Part shown: one piece after another, positions 53,190-62,730 of the stretch | Numbering within the stretch: the first letter of the stretch is position 1 | How the letters are laid out: each line of letters begins with the position of its first letter | Source of the DNA: Marinilabilia salmonicolor JCM 21150 | Lineage (GTDB): Bacteria > Bacteroidota > Bacteroidia > Bacteroidales > Marinilabiliaceae | Assembly (NCBI RefSeq): GCF_000259075.1 | Contig: NZ_AJKI01000030.1 | Coordinates: forward strand, 88,521 to 152,520 | Length of the DNA: 64,000 nucleotides | Reading direction: 5' to 3' | The notes under the pieces: model-generated | What the model was told of the DNA's origin: nothing | Seen by the model: the letters and a program-made list of their open reading frames with translations, nothing else | Database searches by the model: none | Program-made: the position numbers and the translations under genes

Positions 53190-54585
53190 ATGGAAAGAGA
53201 TATCCTTACAGACTTTTATTAATTTCAATCCAAAAGAATCGATACCTAAAGGAATGCTTAAGAAGAAAGTGTCGATGGATGCATTAATCCCATTTAATAA
53301 GAAAATACCTTCATATTCTAATGAAAGATATTATGGCGGGGCGAAGTTTAGAAATGGTGATGTCATTATGGCCAGAATTACTCCAAGTTTGGAAAATGGG
53401 AAAACCGCTTTAGTTAATATTTTCGAAAAGGATGAAACTGGATTTGGATCAACTGAATTTATTGTCCTGAGAGCAAAGGAAGGTGTTTCGAACAAAGATT
53501 TTATTTTTTATTTGTCTACTTATAGATTGTTTCGAAATATAGCAATTCACTCTATGACTGGCAGTTCCGGGAGACAGCGAGTACAACTTGATGTTTTGAA
53601 GAGGTCAATATTTAAACTCCCTCCACTCCCAGAGCAAAAAGTCATCGCCCACATCCTTGGAACTCTCGACGAAAAGATAGAGCTCAACCGGCGCATGAAT
53701 GCAACACTTGAGCAGATGGCGCAGGCTATGTTCAAAAGCTGGTTTGTAGATTTCGACCCGGTCATAGACAAAGCCCTTGCTGCAGGCAACTCCATCCCGG
53801 AGCCATTGCAAAACCGCGCAGAAAAACGGAAAGCACTTGGGGATAAGCGCAAACCGCTGCCCGAAGATATTCAAAAGCTTTTTCCGGATGCGTTTGAGTT
53901 TAGTGAGGAGCTGGATAAGTGGGTGCCGAAGGGGTGGGAAGTTAAGCCTGTTGACAAAATGATTCAAATTAACCCTAGAGTAACTCTAAGAAAAGAAACT
54001 ATTGCACCCTTTGTTGATATGAAGGCACTTCCCACATCAGGTTATTCTGTTTCTAATGTGATATCAAAGGAATATAAAGGAGGTGCTAAATTTGAAAAGG
54101 ATGATGTATTGTTAGCGAGAATTACACCATGTCTAGAAAATGGGAAGGCTGGTGTTGTTGACTTTCTAAACGAGGGAGAGGTTGGATTTGGTTCAACAGA
54201 ATTTATTATATTGAGAGGGAAAGAAGCAGTAAAAACTCCCTTTATTGCTTGCCTGATAAGAGATTCTAAATTTCGGAAACATGCAACTCAAAGCATGGTT
54301 GGTTCCTCAGGAAGACAGAGAGTTCAGAATGCCTGTTTTTCAAGCTACTATTTAGCAACTCCAGATGATGTCCTTTTAAATAATTTCGATCGACTGATTT
54401 CATCTAACTTTAAAACAATCACTCAAAATAAAGAGGAAATAAATACTATAACTAATTTAAGGGATACCCTCTTACCAAAGTTAATATCCGGTGAAATCCG
54501 TATTCCTGAAGCACATTATATTTTGAGGACAGAAGCGAATCTGAACATGGCAGCTGAAGAAGCAATTACTTTCACACGCAAATAA
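53179..54585 (+). CDS. hsdS: type I restriction specificity subunit
   Basis: 468 aa from the ATG at 53179, which overlaps the end of hsdM; an earlier ATG at 53143 would run in hsdM. Two target-recognition domains (about residues 1-150 and 250-400) alternate with conserved helices (LPEQKVIAHILGTLDEKIEL). Both TRDs share the same block: GGAKF, ARITPSLENGK or ARITPCLENGK, GFGSTEFI and GSSGRQRVQ. This suggests two related half-sites and perhaps a pseudo-symmetrical target. Phase-variation inverted repeats are not visible in the window. Confidence 0.93.
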   Translation: MGSEWKEISLQTFINFNPKESIPKGMLKKKVSMDALIPFNKKIPSYSNERYYGGAKFRNGDVIMARITPSLENGKTALVNIFEKDETGFGSTEFIVLRAKEGVSNKDFIFYLSTYRLFRNIAIHSMTGSSGRQRVQLDVLKRSIFKLPPLPEQKVIAHILGTLDEKIELNRRMNATLEQMAQAMFKSWFVDFDPVIDKALAAGNSIPEPLQNRAEKRKALGDKRKPLPEDIQKLFPDAFEFSEELDKWVPKGWEVKPVDKMIQINPRVTLRKETIAPFVDMKALPTSGYSVSNVISKEYKGGAKFEKDDVLLARITPCLENGKAGVVDFLNEGEVGFGSTEFIILRGKEAVKTPFIACLIRDSKFRKHATQSMVGSSGRQRVQNACFSSYYLATPDDVLLNNFDRLISSNFKTITQNKEEINTITNLRDTLLPKLISGEIRIPEAHYILRTEANLNMAAEEAITFTRK

Positions 54586-54615
54586 TCGAATAAATATAAA
54601 CTCTCCCTTAATCGA

Positions 54616-56758
54616 ATGAATAACAGCACAATACTTAGAACCTCAGCTATCTTATTTGCAGAAGACTCTGAAAACATTAATCCAGTTATCATTAAGCGAA
54701 AAATGATTGAGGGAATCTTTTTGGAGCTTGATAATAGAAAACTGAAAATTTTTGAGATTGTAGATTTTCTCAAATCGATGTTGGATTTGGCGTTTACTGA
54801 AGAGGAAATTGTTGGGATTATAAATGAATCTTCAGAAGGATTTTTTGACATTATACCAAGTACCGAGCACTCAAAATCAATTGTCCAATTAACCAGTGAT
54901 AGATTTAAAAAGTTACAAAAGAAGGTTGAGGAATTATCATTCGATGATATTATTGAGCTATTTGGTCAAGATATTTATGAGGGAAGCATTGAAAAGGGAG
55001 ATATAAGAGACGTAGTCTATAGGTATATTTATTACCTAATAAATACTAATCACAGAACCTTATCAAAAATCATCTCAGGTAAAAAGATTGATGGTGAAAT
55101 TAGTCTAATAGAAGCAAAATTCAAATCAAGCGAAAGCGACCTGATAAATCAATTCATTAATTGGGATAATAAGGCTAAGGATAAATCACTTTACATGTTG
55201 ATTTCATATAGCATTGAATATTGTTTAATTGTTAATAATGCAGATAGTGAGAGCTTTGCAGAATCAATAAAGGATAAGGTTTTTTTCTTAGATACGAATA
55301 TTCTTTTTCGGGCCTTAGGAATAAATGGCGAAACCCGCGAAAAAAGAATAATTTCTTTTTTGGAGAAATGTAGGGATAATGGTCAAGAATTTGCTATTTC
55401 GAAATACACATTAACCGAATTCAATGATACAATAAACTATCACCTCAAGCGCATTAACGAGCTGCCATATGCCAAAATAAATCCTGAAATATTTGAATAT
55501 TTTAATTTGAACAGCTCTATTGCTAAATCCTTTTATACATGGAAAGCTGGAAGAAGTATGGAGGCCCTGATTATTTCAAAATGCACGTTGATGGCTTATT
55601 GAAAAAATTTAGAAAGCAATTCAATATTACTATTCAATCCGAGAATATCCATGGAATAAATACTGAAGATTATAATTCCTCGATTACCGAAATGATTTCC
55701 GATATTGAAACCTTTAAACAAAATGGTCAATTTGAATCCCATGAAATAGATGCAAAAAACGTATTCTTCATTTCTTCATTACGAGCTGGAGTAGATTATT
55801 CTCTATCTGAAACGAAATACTATTTTATCTCCACTGATCAAAAATTAAGAAGCTGGGATTATTCAAAAAGCGATAATCAGCCTATTGTATTACTACCCTC
55901 TCATTGGATGTCTTTATTATTAAGATATGTTTCGAGAACTGACAGTGATTATAAAGCGTTTACAAGCTTTCTTAATTTAAAGATAGTTAATGATAATAAG
56001 GGACTTGAGCATTTAGACCAAATTTTGACTGGAATATCCAACGTCACAGAAGACTTTGAGGCTCAATCAATTATTGCTGAAAGTATATTCGAGCAAAAAT
56101 TTGATAAAATATTAAATGGATTACCGGATGAAAAACAAATTGAAGAGGTTGAGGCATTTGCTGAAAAGGAGATTGATCTTCATTTAAAAAGACAGAAAGA
56201 GGTTAATAAACAATTAGAGACTGACTATAAAAGAAAAATATCAGAAATTGAGTTAGAAGTTGAAAATAAAGCAACTAGGGAAGCAATAAATAATAAACTT
56301 GAAAGTTTTACTCAAATAAAAAATGAGAAACTATTAAGACTTCGAGAAAAGAAGCATTAAAACAAACAGAATATATCAGAAAGTTTAAACTTTCTGAAAA
56401 AGCCAGTTCACTTTCTAAAATAATTCAAAGTTGCTTTATAGCCGGATTACTGATATATATCTGTTTTCTTATATACTTGATCAACACCTATGCTTTTTTT
56501 CAAAAATACTGGGGATTAATTAGTATTGTGTTTCTTGTTGCTAATTATTTTACAATATTTCTTTTGGGAAAAACTTTGGATCCAGTCAACTACTTTAAAG
56601 ATTTAAATAAGATTATTTTAAACCGAAAATTTAAAAAAGCAGATTTCAACCCTTTAATTTATGGAAAGTTAAAAAAAGATATTGCGGATTTAAACACTCA
56701 AATTGAGCAAATTGATCAAGAGATCGATGATTTAGAAATGCAAAAGACAGGCAGTTGA
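54616..56758 (+). pseudogene. PIN-domain/coiled-coil/membrane gene, interrupted by two frameshifts
   Basis: Three consecutive open segments join into one protein of about 710 aa. Segment 1 (54616-55550) has a helical N-terminus and the PIN start DKVFFLDTNILFRAL with TLTEFND. Segment 2 continues YGGPDYFKMHVDGLL, holds the second PIN half (YYFISTDQKLRSW) and a long coiled coil. Segment 3 has two membrane helices (CFIAGLLIYICFLIYLI; LISIVFLVANYFTIFLLG) and ends at 56758. The breaks at 55551-55556 and 56347-56350 are each repaired by one extra A. Located between hsdS and abiEi. A membrane-anchored PIN nuclease is the inferred product. Confidence 0.7.
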
Positions 56759-56844
56759 AAATGTACTCTATCTTTATGACTGAACCCAACCGGATAGAAA
56801 GGCCAGTTATTGATATTTTACATTTAAATTACTCCCCCCACATC

Positions 56845-56893
56845 AAAATGTCCAGTTTATTAATTAAAAAACTGGACATTTTTTATATATTTG
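56845..56893 (+). promoter_or_regulatory. operator/promoter of the AbiE-hsdR unit
   Basis: A perfect 14-bp inverted repeat, AAAATGTCCAGTTT (56845-56858) / AAACTGGACATTTT (56869-56882), sits immediately before the -7 element TATATTTG (56886-56893) and 16 nt before the antitoxin start. AbiEi antitoxins are known to repress their own operon by binding inverted repeats. The same hairpin followed by T-rich sequence could also terminate the upstream transcript. Confidence 0.65.
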
Positions 56894-56908
56894 TGTAGCT
56901 GTAAACTC

Positions 56909-57634
56909 ATGAAAGTTACTGAAAACATATCATCTACAATAAAAAGACTCCCCAGGGGTTATGTGTTCACCTATGCTGATTTTACCCCGGAGGTGAGTAA
57001 GAAGGAAGCGGTTATAAAAGCGCTTAACCGTATGGTGCAGACAGGAAAGCTAAAAAAACTTTCTAAAGGCAAGTATTACAAGCCCGAGGAATCAGCCTTT
57101 GGCACATTACCTCCGGATCAATTCCAGATAGTAAAAGATCTGTTGGAGAAAAACGGAAAAATAACAGGTTATCTAACGGGATATAGCATCTATAACCAAC
57201 TGGGGCTGACGACGCAGATAAGCAATGTTATTCAGATTGGAAGAAACGAAACACGCCCTGCTTTTTCAAGAGGCATGTATAAAATCAGCTTTATCAAACA
57301 AAAGAATACCATTACCAAAGAAAATATCCCCCAGTTACAGCTTTTGGATGCTATTAGATTTATTAAAACCATTCCGGACACCACTATTGACAATTCCTGC
57401 ATTATATTAAAAGGGCACTTTAAGAAGCTCCCTTTCGATAAGCAACAAAATTTAATTCGTTTGGCCTTACTATATCCACCATCCACCAGGGCTTTATTAG
57501 GTGCCATATTGGAAGAGATAAATAGCAAAATTGAATTAAAAACCCTGAAGAATTCATTAAACCCAATTACAAAGTATAAGTTAAATATTTCGCCCAAGAC
57601 CTTATCAACCCTTAAAAACTGGAATATTTTATGA
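56909..57634 (+). CDS. AbiEi-type antitoxin (DUF6088-like), transcriptional repressor
   Basis: 241 aa from the ATG at 56909. N-terminal winged helix (LPRGYVFTYADFT, ALNRMVQTGKLKKLSKGKYY) recognisable as the AbiEi DNA-binding domain; the C-terminal part carries the antitoxin domain. Belongs to the type IV AbiE toxin-antitoxin group of Bacteroidota. The stop overlaps the toxin start by 4 nt. Expected to neutralise the toxin's effect and to repress the promoter with the 14-bp inverted repeat. Confidence 0.85.
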   Translation: MKVTENISSTIKRLPRGYVFTYADFTPEVSKKEAVIKALNRMVQTGKLKKLSKGKYYKPEESAFGTLPPDQFQIVKDLLEKNGKITGYLTGYSIYNQLGLTTQISNVIQIGRNETRPAFSRGMYKISFIKQKNTITKENIPQLQLLDAIRFIKTIPDTTIDNSCIILKGHFKKLPFDKQQNLIRLALLYPPSTRALLGAILEEINSKIELKTLKNSLNPITKYKLNISPKTLSTLKNWNIL

Positions 57635-58575
57635 CCTTACACAACGATCCCAAAGCTTTTGACCAGGTCATTCGTTTAGCTTCAGAAAAGTTAAATATCA
57701 ATCCTGTCTTTATTGAAAAAGACTATTGGATAACCTTATTATTGAAACGCTTATCCGAAAGCAAGTATGCTCACCAGGTGGTTTTTAAAGGCGGAACCTC
57801 TTTGTCAAAGGGCCATCATTTAATTAGTCGTTTTTCTGAAGATGTAGATTTAGCGGTTATTAGTGAGGACGGCCAATCTGCCAACAAAATCAAAACATTA
57901 ATCAGGACGGTTGAAAAAGAGTTAACTCAAGGTCTCAAAGAACAATACATAGATGGCCAAACAAGTAAAGGTTCCCGTTTTAGAAAGTCTCTTTTTAAAT
58001 ACAACACAAACCTGAAAGGGAATACTTCAAACCGGGTAATAATTGAAATAAATTCATTCGCAAATCCTTTCCCTTATGCCCAGCATGCCATTCATGCATT
58101 TATTGCTGATTATTTCAGAGAATCCGGAAATGAACGATTTATCGGGGAGTACGGAATGGACTCCTTTGAAGTAAATGTTTTAGATAAAAAACAAACCGTC
58201 ATTGAAAAACTGGTATCGCTTATCCGTTTTTCGTTTAGTGACATCCCCATAGATGGCATTAGATCAAAAATCAGGCACTTTTACGATCTCCATCATCTTT
58301 TACAGGATGAAGAATGTAACGGATTCATAATGTCTGAAGCTTTTCAAGATGAATTTAACAAGCTGTTGGAGCATGACAAACTACAATTTGATGATCCTAC
58401 CGGATGGAAAGAAAAAGCATTAACGGATTCAATATTAATGAGTGATTTTGATGGCGTATGGAAGCAAGTTAAGCAACAGTATAATTCAGAGTTAGGCAAA
58501 TTAGCATTTAGAGCCATCCCGGAAGAGCAAGAGGTGTACGATTCATTTAAAACCATACTGAAAAAGTTATCATGA
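57631..58575 (+). CDS. AbiEii-type nucleotidyltransferase toxin
   Basis: 314 aa. Nucleotidyltransferase motif GGTSLSKGHHLISRFSED followed by VDL, i.e. G-S/T-x10-D-x-D, near residue 50, and a lysine-containing KGG. AbiEii toxins act by nucleotidylating targets, and characterised relatives modify tRNA 3' ends. The start overlaps abiEi (ATGA) and the stop overlaps hsdR (ATGA), so the three are read as one unit. All catalytic residues appear intact. Confidence 0.88.
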   Translation: MTLHNDPKAFDQVIRLASEKLNINPVFIEKDYWITLLLKRLSESKYAHQVVFKGGTSLSKGHHLISRFSEDVDLAVISEDGQSANKIKTLIRTVEKELTQGLKEQYIDGQTSKGSRFRKSLFKYNTNLKGNTSNRVIIEINSFANPFPYAQHAIHAFIADYFRESGNERFIGEYGMDSFEVNVLDKKQTVIEKLVSLIRFSFSDIPIDGIRSKIRHFYDLHHLLQDEECNGFIMSEAFQDEFNKLLEHDKLQFDDPTGWKEKALTDSILMSDFDGVWKQVKQQYNSELGKLAFRAIPEEQEVYDSFKTILKKLS

Positions 58576-61500
58576 AGTTTACCGAAGCCAAATTGGAACA
58601 AGTCTTTATAGATCTACTTCAGGAAGAAGGTTTTCAATATATTTCAGGAGATCAAATCGATCGTTCTGAAGAAGATGTTCTTATCAAAGAGGATATTCGC
58701 GCCTTTCTTAAAAAACAGTACTCAAAAGATGGCATTACTGATTCAGAAATTGATGGCATCATTCGTGAACTGGAAAAACTGCCGGCTTCAGATCTTTATG
58801 AAACCAATAAAACGGTTATGCGGAAAGTGTCTGACGGGTTCCTCCTAAAACGGGAAGATCACAAACTGAAAGATCTTTACATTCGCCTTATTGACTTTGA
58901 AGGGTTAACAAAAGAAGATGCTGTCAGCCAGACTTCAGAGTTATCAGTAGCTGCCGATGGAAAAGAGAAATACCAGATTCATGCCGATCAGAATATCTAC
59001 AAATTCGTCAATCAATTTGAAATACAAGGTTATGAAAAGAGAATTCCGGATGGGATTCTTTTTATTAACGGTTTGCCTTTTGTGGTATTTGAACTGAAAA
59101 GCGCCATCAGGGAAAACACCAATATTCATGATGCTTATATTCAACTAACCACCAGGTACAAAAGAGATATTCCGGAGTTATTCAAATACAATGCTTTTTG
59201 CATTATCAGTGACGGTGTAAACACCAAAGCGGGATCCTTCTTTGCTCCTTACGACTATTTTTATGCCTGGCGGTCGGCTCCCGACAGGCAAATGCTCAAC
59301 AAAGATGGCTTTGACGGCATGAAATCGCTCATCAGCGGAATGCTGAATAAGAATGATTTGCGTAACATCATTCGCCATTTTATTTATGTCCCGGATGTTT
59401 CTAAAAAGGAAGAAAAAATATTGTGCCGGTATCCGCAATATTACGGAGCTTTAAAACTGTTTTCCAATATCAAACAGCACCAGCGCCCGGATGGTGACGG
59501 AAAAGGAGGAACCTATTTCGGAGCAACGGGGTGTGGAAAAAGTTATACCATGCTTTTCCTTACCCGTCTGCTGATGAAAAGCAAATTCTTTACCTCTCCC
59601 ACCATTGTTTTAATAACTGATCGTACTGATTTGGATGATCAGCTAAGCGGACAATTTACCAATGCAAAAGCCTTTATAGGTGACAATGTGGTGGAAAGTG
59701 TTGAGAGCCGCGCGGATCTGAGACAAAAACTGCAAGGGCGAAATAGCGGAGGTGTGTTCCTTACTACTATCCACAAGTTTACCGAAGATACAGAGCTTTT
59801 AACCGACCGGAATAACGTAATCTGTATTTCCGATGAAGCGCATCGCAGTCAGACCAATCTGGATCAGAAGGTACGTATTACAGAAAACGGTGTAAGCAAG
59901 AGATATGGTTTCGCCAAATATCTGCACGACTCCCTCCCCAATGCTACCTATGTCGGCTTTACCGGAACTCCGGTGGATGCCACACTTGATGTTTTCGGAG
60001 AAGTGGTGGATGCCTATACCATGACCGAATCGGTAAATGATGAAATTACTGTTCGCATTGTGTACGAAGGCCGGGCTGCTAAAGTGATACTCGACAACCG
60101 GAAACTGCAGGAAATTGAGAATTATTATTCCCGTTGTGCTGAGGAAGGTGCCAATGAACATCAAATTGAGGAGAGTAAAAAGGCTACCACCAATATGAAT
60201 GCTATTCTGGGTGATCCGGATCGACTGAAAGCAGTAGCTGAGGATTTTGTGACTCACTATGAAAAGAGAGTTGAAGAAGGTGCTACGGTGAAAGGGAAGG
60301 CCATGTTTGTTTGCAGCAGTCGCCCAATTGCCTGGAAACTGTATCAGAATATCATTGATCTCAGGCCGGAATGGAGTGAAGTGAAGGCATGTGAAGAGGG
60401 AAGTGATCTTAGTGAGCAGGAACAAAAAGAAATCATGTCCATGCCCCGCGTTAAAATGATCATGACCCGGGGTAAAGACGATCCGGCCGAACTATACGAG
60501 ATGCTAGGAACAAAAGAACATAGGAAAGAGCTCGACCGTCAGTTTAAAAACCCCAAGTCCAATTTTAAGATCGCCATTGTTGTGGATATGTGGCTCACCG
60601 GATTTGATGTTCCGTTTCTGGACACTATGTACATTGACAAGCCCATTCAGCGGCATAATCTTATTCAGACCATTTCACGCGTTAACCGGAAATACGAAGG
60701 AAAAGAAAAAGGACTGGTAGTAGATTACATTGGTATAAAACGCCAAATGAACCTGGCACTTGCACACTACAATAAAAAAGACAGTCAGAACTTTGAAGAT
60801 ATTCAGCAATCGGTTACTGTCGCCAGAGACCACCTGGATTTACTGGATAAGATATTCCATAAGTTCGATGCTTCAAAATATTTCGGCGGTACTCCTTTGG
60901 AACAACTCAATACGCTTAACATGGCTGCTGAATTTGTTCAAATGACCCAGGAACTGGAAAAGCGTTTTATGTATCTCGTAAAACGCCTGAAAGCAGCTTA
61001 TGATATTTGTTCCGGAAGTGAAGCATTTTTTCAGCCGGAAAGGGATAAAATACACTTTTACCTCGCCGTGCGTTCGGTTGTTTTCAAATTAACCAAAGGC
61101 GAAGCTCCGGATATATCACAAATGAATGCCAAAGTCCGTCAAATGATTCAGGATGCCATCGAAAGCCAGGGTGTGGAAGAGATATTTAAACTGGGCGATG
61201 ATCATGAAAAGGAAGTAGATATTTTTGATGAAGATTACCTGAACAAAATAGACAAAATAAAGCTCCCGCATACTAAAATAAAGCTTCTCCAAAAATTGTT
61301 GGCCAAAGCCATCGATGAGTACAAGAAAATCAATAAAATTAAGGGAATCGACTTTTCAAAAAAGATGCAAACTCTTATTGAGCGTTACAATGAGAGACGG
61401 GAAGCCGACACGTTAAGGGGTGAAGTTCTGGAGGATTTCACCGATGAAATAATCGACCTATATCATGCACTCAAGAAGGAAAAAGAATCCTTTGGTGACC

Positions 61501-61793
61501 TGGGAATTGACTTCGAAGAAAAAGCTTTTTACGACATCCTAAAAGCCCTGACTGTCAAATACGATTTTGCCTATCCGGAGGAAAAACTAATTCTTTTAGC
61601 TGCCGAGGTAAAGGAAGTGGTTGACGACAAAGCCAAATATACCGATTGGAGCAAAAGAGACGACATAAAAGCCGAGCTAAAAGCCGATTTAATCATGCTC
61701 CTGGCCGAAAATGATTACCCTCCGGTTGACCGGGACGAGGTGTATAAAGAGATTTTCGAGCAGGCTGAGAATTTTAAAAAGTGGCAGAAGTGA
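58572..61793 (+). CDS. hsdR: type I restriction endonuclease subunit R
   Basis: 1073 aa. The PD-(D/E)xK nuclease lies at about residues 155-175 (IPDGILFING, VFELKSA). The superfamily 2 translocase has Walker A GATGCGKSYT near 318, DEAH in CISDEAHRSQ near 418, the TGTP motif III near 460 and motif VI in QTISRVNRKYEG near 705. The C-terminal helical region docks on HsdM. EcoR124-like. It requires HsdM and HsdS encoded 3-7 kb upstream. The start overlaps the AbiEii stop by 4 nt, tying its expression to the antitoxin-controlled promoter. Confidence 0.96.
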   Translation: MKFTEAKLEQVFIDLLQEEGFQYISGDQIDRSEEDVLIKEDIRAFLKKQYSKDGITDSEIDGIIRELEKLPASDLYETNKTVMRKVSDGFLLKREDHKLKDLYIRLIDFEGLTKEDAVSQTSELSVAADGKEKYQIHADQNIYKFVNQFEIQGYEKRIPDGILFINGLPFVVFELKSAIRENTNIHDAYIQLTTRYKRDIPELFKYNAFCIISDGVNTKAGSFFAPYDYFYAWRSAPDRQMLNKDGFDGMKSLISGMLNKNDLRNIIRHFIYVPDVSKKEEKILCRYPQYYGALKLFSNIKQHQRPDGDGKGGTYFGATGCGKSYTMLFLTRLLMKSKFFTSPTIVLITDRTDLDDQLSGQFTNAKAFIGDNVVESVESRADLRQKLQGRNSGGVFLTTIHKFTEDTELLTDRNNVICISDEAHRSQTNLDQKVRITENGVSKRYGFAKYLHDSLPNATYVGFTGTPVDATLDVFGEVVDAYTMTESVNDEITVRIVYEGRAAKVILDNRKLQEIENYYSRCAEEGANEHQIEESKKATTNMNAILGDPDRLKAVAEDFVTHYEKRVEEGATVKGKAMFVCSSRPIAWKLYQNIIDLRPEWSEVKACEEGSDLSEQEQKEIMSMPRVKMIMTRGKDDPAELYEMLGTKEHRKELDRQFKNPKSNFKIAIVVDMWLTGFDVPFLDTMYIDKPIQRHNLIQTISRVNRKYEGKEKGLVVDYIGIKRQMNLALAHYNKKDSQNFEDIQQSVTVARDHLDLLDKIFHKFDASKYFGGTPLEQLNTLNMAAEFVQMTQELEKRFMYLVKRLKAAYDICSGSEAFFQPERDKIHFYLAVRSVVFKLTKGEAPDISQMNAKVRQMIQDAIESQGVEEIFKLGDDHEKEVDIFDEDYLNKIDKIKLPHTKIKLLQKLLAKAIDEYKKINKIKGIDFSKKMQTLIERYNERREADTLRGEVLEDFTDEIIDLYHALKKEKESFGDLGIDFEEKAFYDILKALTVKYDFAYPEEKLILLAAEVKEVVDDKAKYTDWSKRDDIKAELKADLIMLLAENDYPPVDRDEVYKEIFEQAENFKKWQK

Positions 61794-61875
61794 AGGCTTC
61801 CGAATGCAAAAAATAGATGAGAATTTTATTCCCTATGAAGAAACGATGTGGAGATGAAATTTCTTAAATTGTAGT

Positions 61876-62559
61876 TCATGCCTTTCTCACTTCTTGTTTT
61901 AACATCAATTCTTTGTCATACCCTATTTGCCAAAAATACATATCCAGGATTTTCATTATTGGATAGTACTGATTTGTTTTTGTAAGTATCAGTTTTTGAG
62001 CGTCCTTTATTTCAGTTTTATTTTCCTCAACAAAATCAAACAACTCATTCAATGAAGCGTCATCAAACACTTTGTTTTGTATCTTTATTTCTTTTAGGCC
62101 ATCAATAAAATACCTGTCGAAAGCCGGAATGCAACCTAAAGTCCCTAGCAGTATCTTACTCAACAATGTATCTGTCGGTGAAATTGATTTTGGATTCTCT
62201 TCTCCTTTTGTGAAATATATATTTCTGTAATGGTCAGCCAATTTTATTTTTAAATTCAGTATATCAGGGACATTGCCTCTAACAACATCATTTTTTGAGT
62301 TGCACTTTAATTTCTGGCTTTCATGTGAAAACAAAATATCAACCGCACCTCTATGGATTAAATGATTTTTCTGTAATAAGCCACTCGAGCCCCTATACAT
62401 TCCCCAACTTGCTAAATAAAAAGCCAATTCTAATGAATGAATTTCGGATTGCTGAGACGCGGAAAACGCTAGATGACAATTATCCCATGATGTAAATCTG
62501 TGAAACTCGTCTGTCAATATTCCGATTAAGTATTTTTCAATTGTTGGTATTATTTTCAT
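61876..62559 (-). CDS. hypothetical protein in defence island
   Basis: 227 aa. No domain I can name. Notable segments: LELAFYLASWGMYRGSSGLL near residues 45-65 and YFIDGLKEIKIQNKVFDDAS around 140. Predicted soluble and mostly helical. Convergent with hsdR (82 nt) and transcribed with the Mrr-like gene. It could be a restriction-associated or abortive-infection factor by guilt of association only. Confidence 0.6.
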   Translation of the reverse strand: MKIIPTIEKYLIGILTDEFHRFTSWDNCHLAFSASQQSEIHSLELAFYLASWGMYRGSSGLLQKNHLIHRGAVDILFSHESQKLKCNSKNDVVRGNVPDILNLKIKLADHYRNIYFTKGEENPKSISPTDTLLSKILLGTLGCIPAFDRYFIDGLKEIKIQNKVFDDASLNELFDFVEENKTEIKDAQKLILTKTNQYYPIMKILDMYFWQIGYDKELMLKQEVRKA

Positions 62560-62587
62560 TTTTCAAGTATTTTTGATAATGCAGTAA

Positions 62588-62690
62588 GATAATCTTCGAT
62601 GGCCTATACAAGGTGCAGGATATTTTTGCTTTGGCGAAACATCTATATCAGCTTGAAAAGCATGTGAAGAAAAATGTTTAATATCTGTGA
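62588..62690 (+). other. possible coding remnant
   Basis: A short plus-strand frame between stops reads IIFDGLYKVQDIFALAKHLY then QLEKHVKKNV and a stop. It looks protein-like, but no family is recognised and it has no start. It could be the C-terminal end of a gene lost in an earlier rearrangement of the island. Confidence 0.25.
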
Positions 62691-62730
62691 GTACCATTGC
62701 TGGCGTATAATCTTTGATGTGCAGTAGTTA

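Noticed and set aside
55539..55602. Programmed -1 frameshift in the PIN gene
   Set aside because: No slippery heptamer or obvious downstream stimulator; a missing base is simpler and fits the other breaks.
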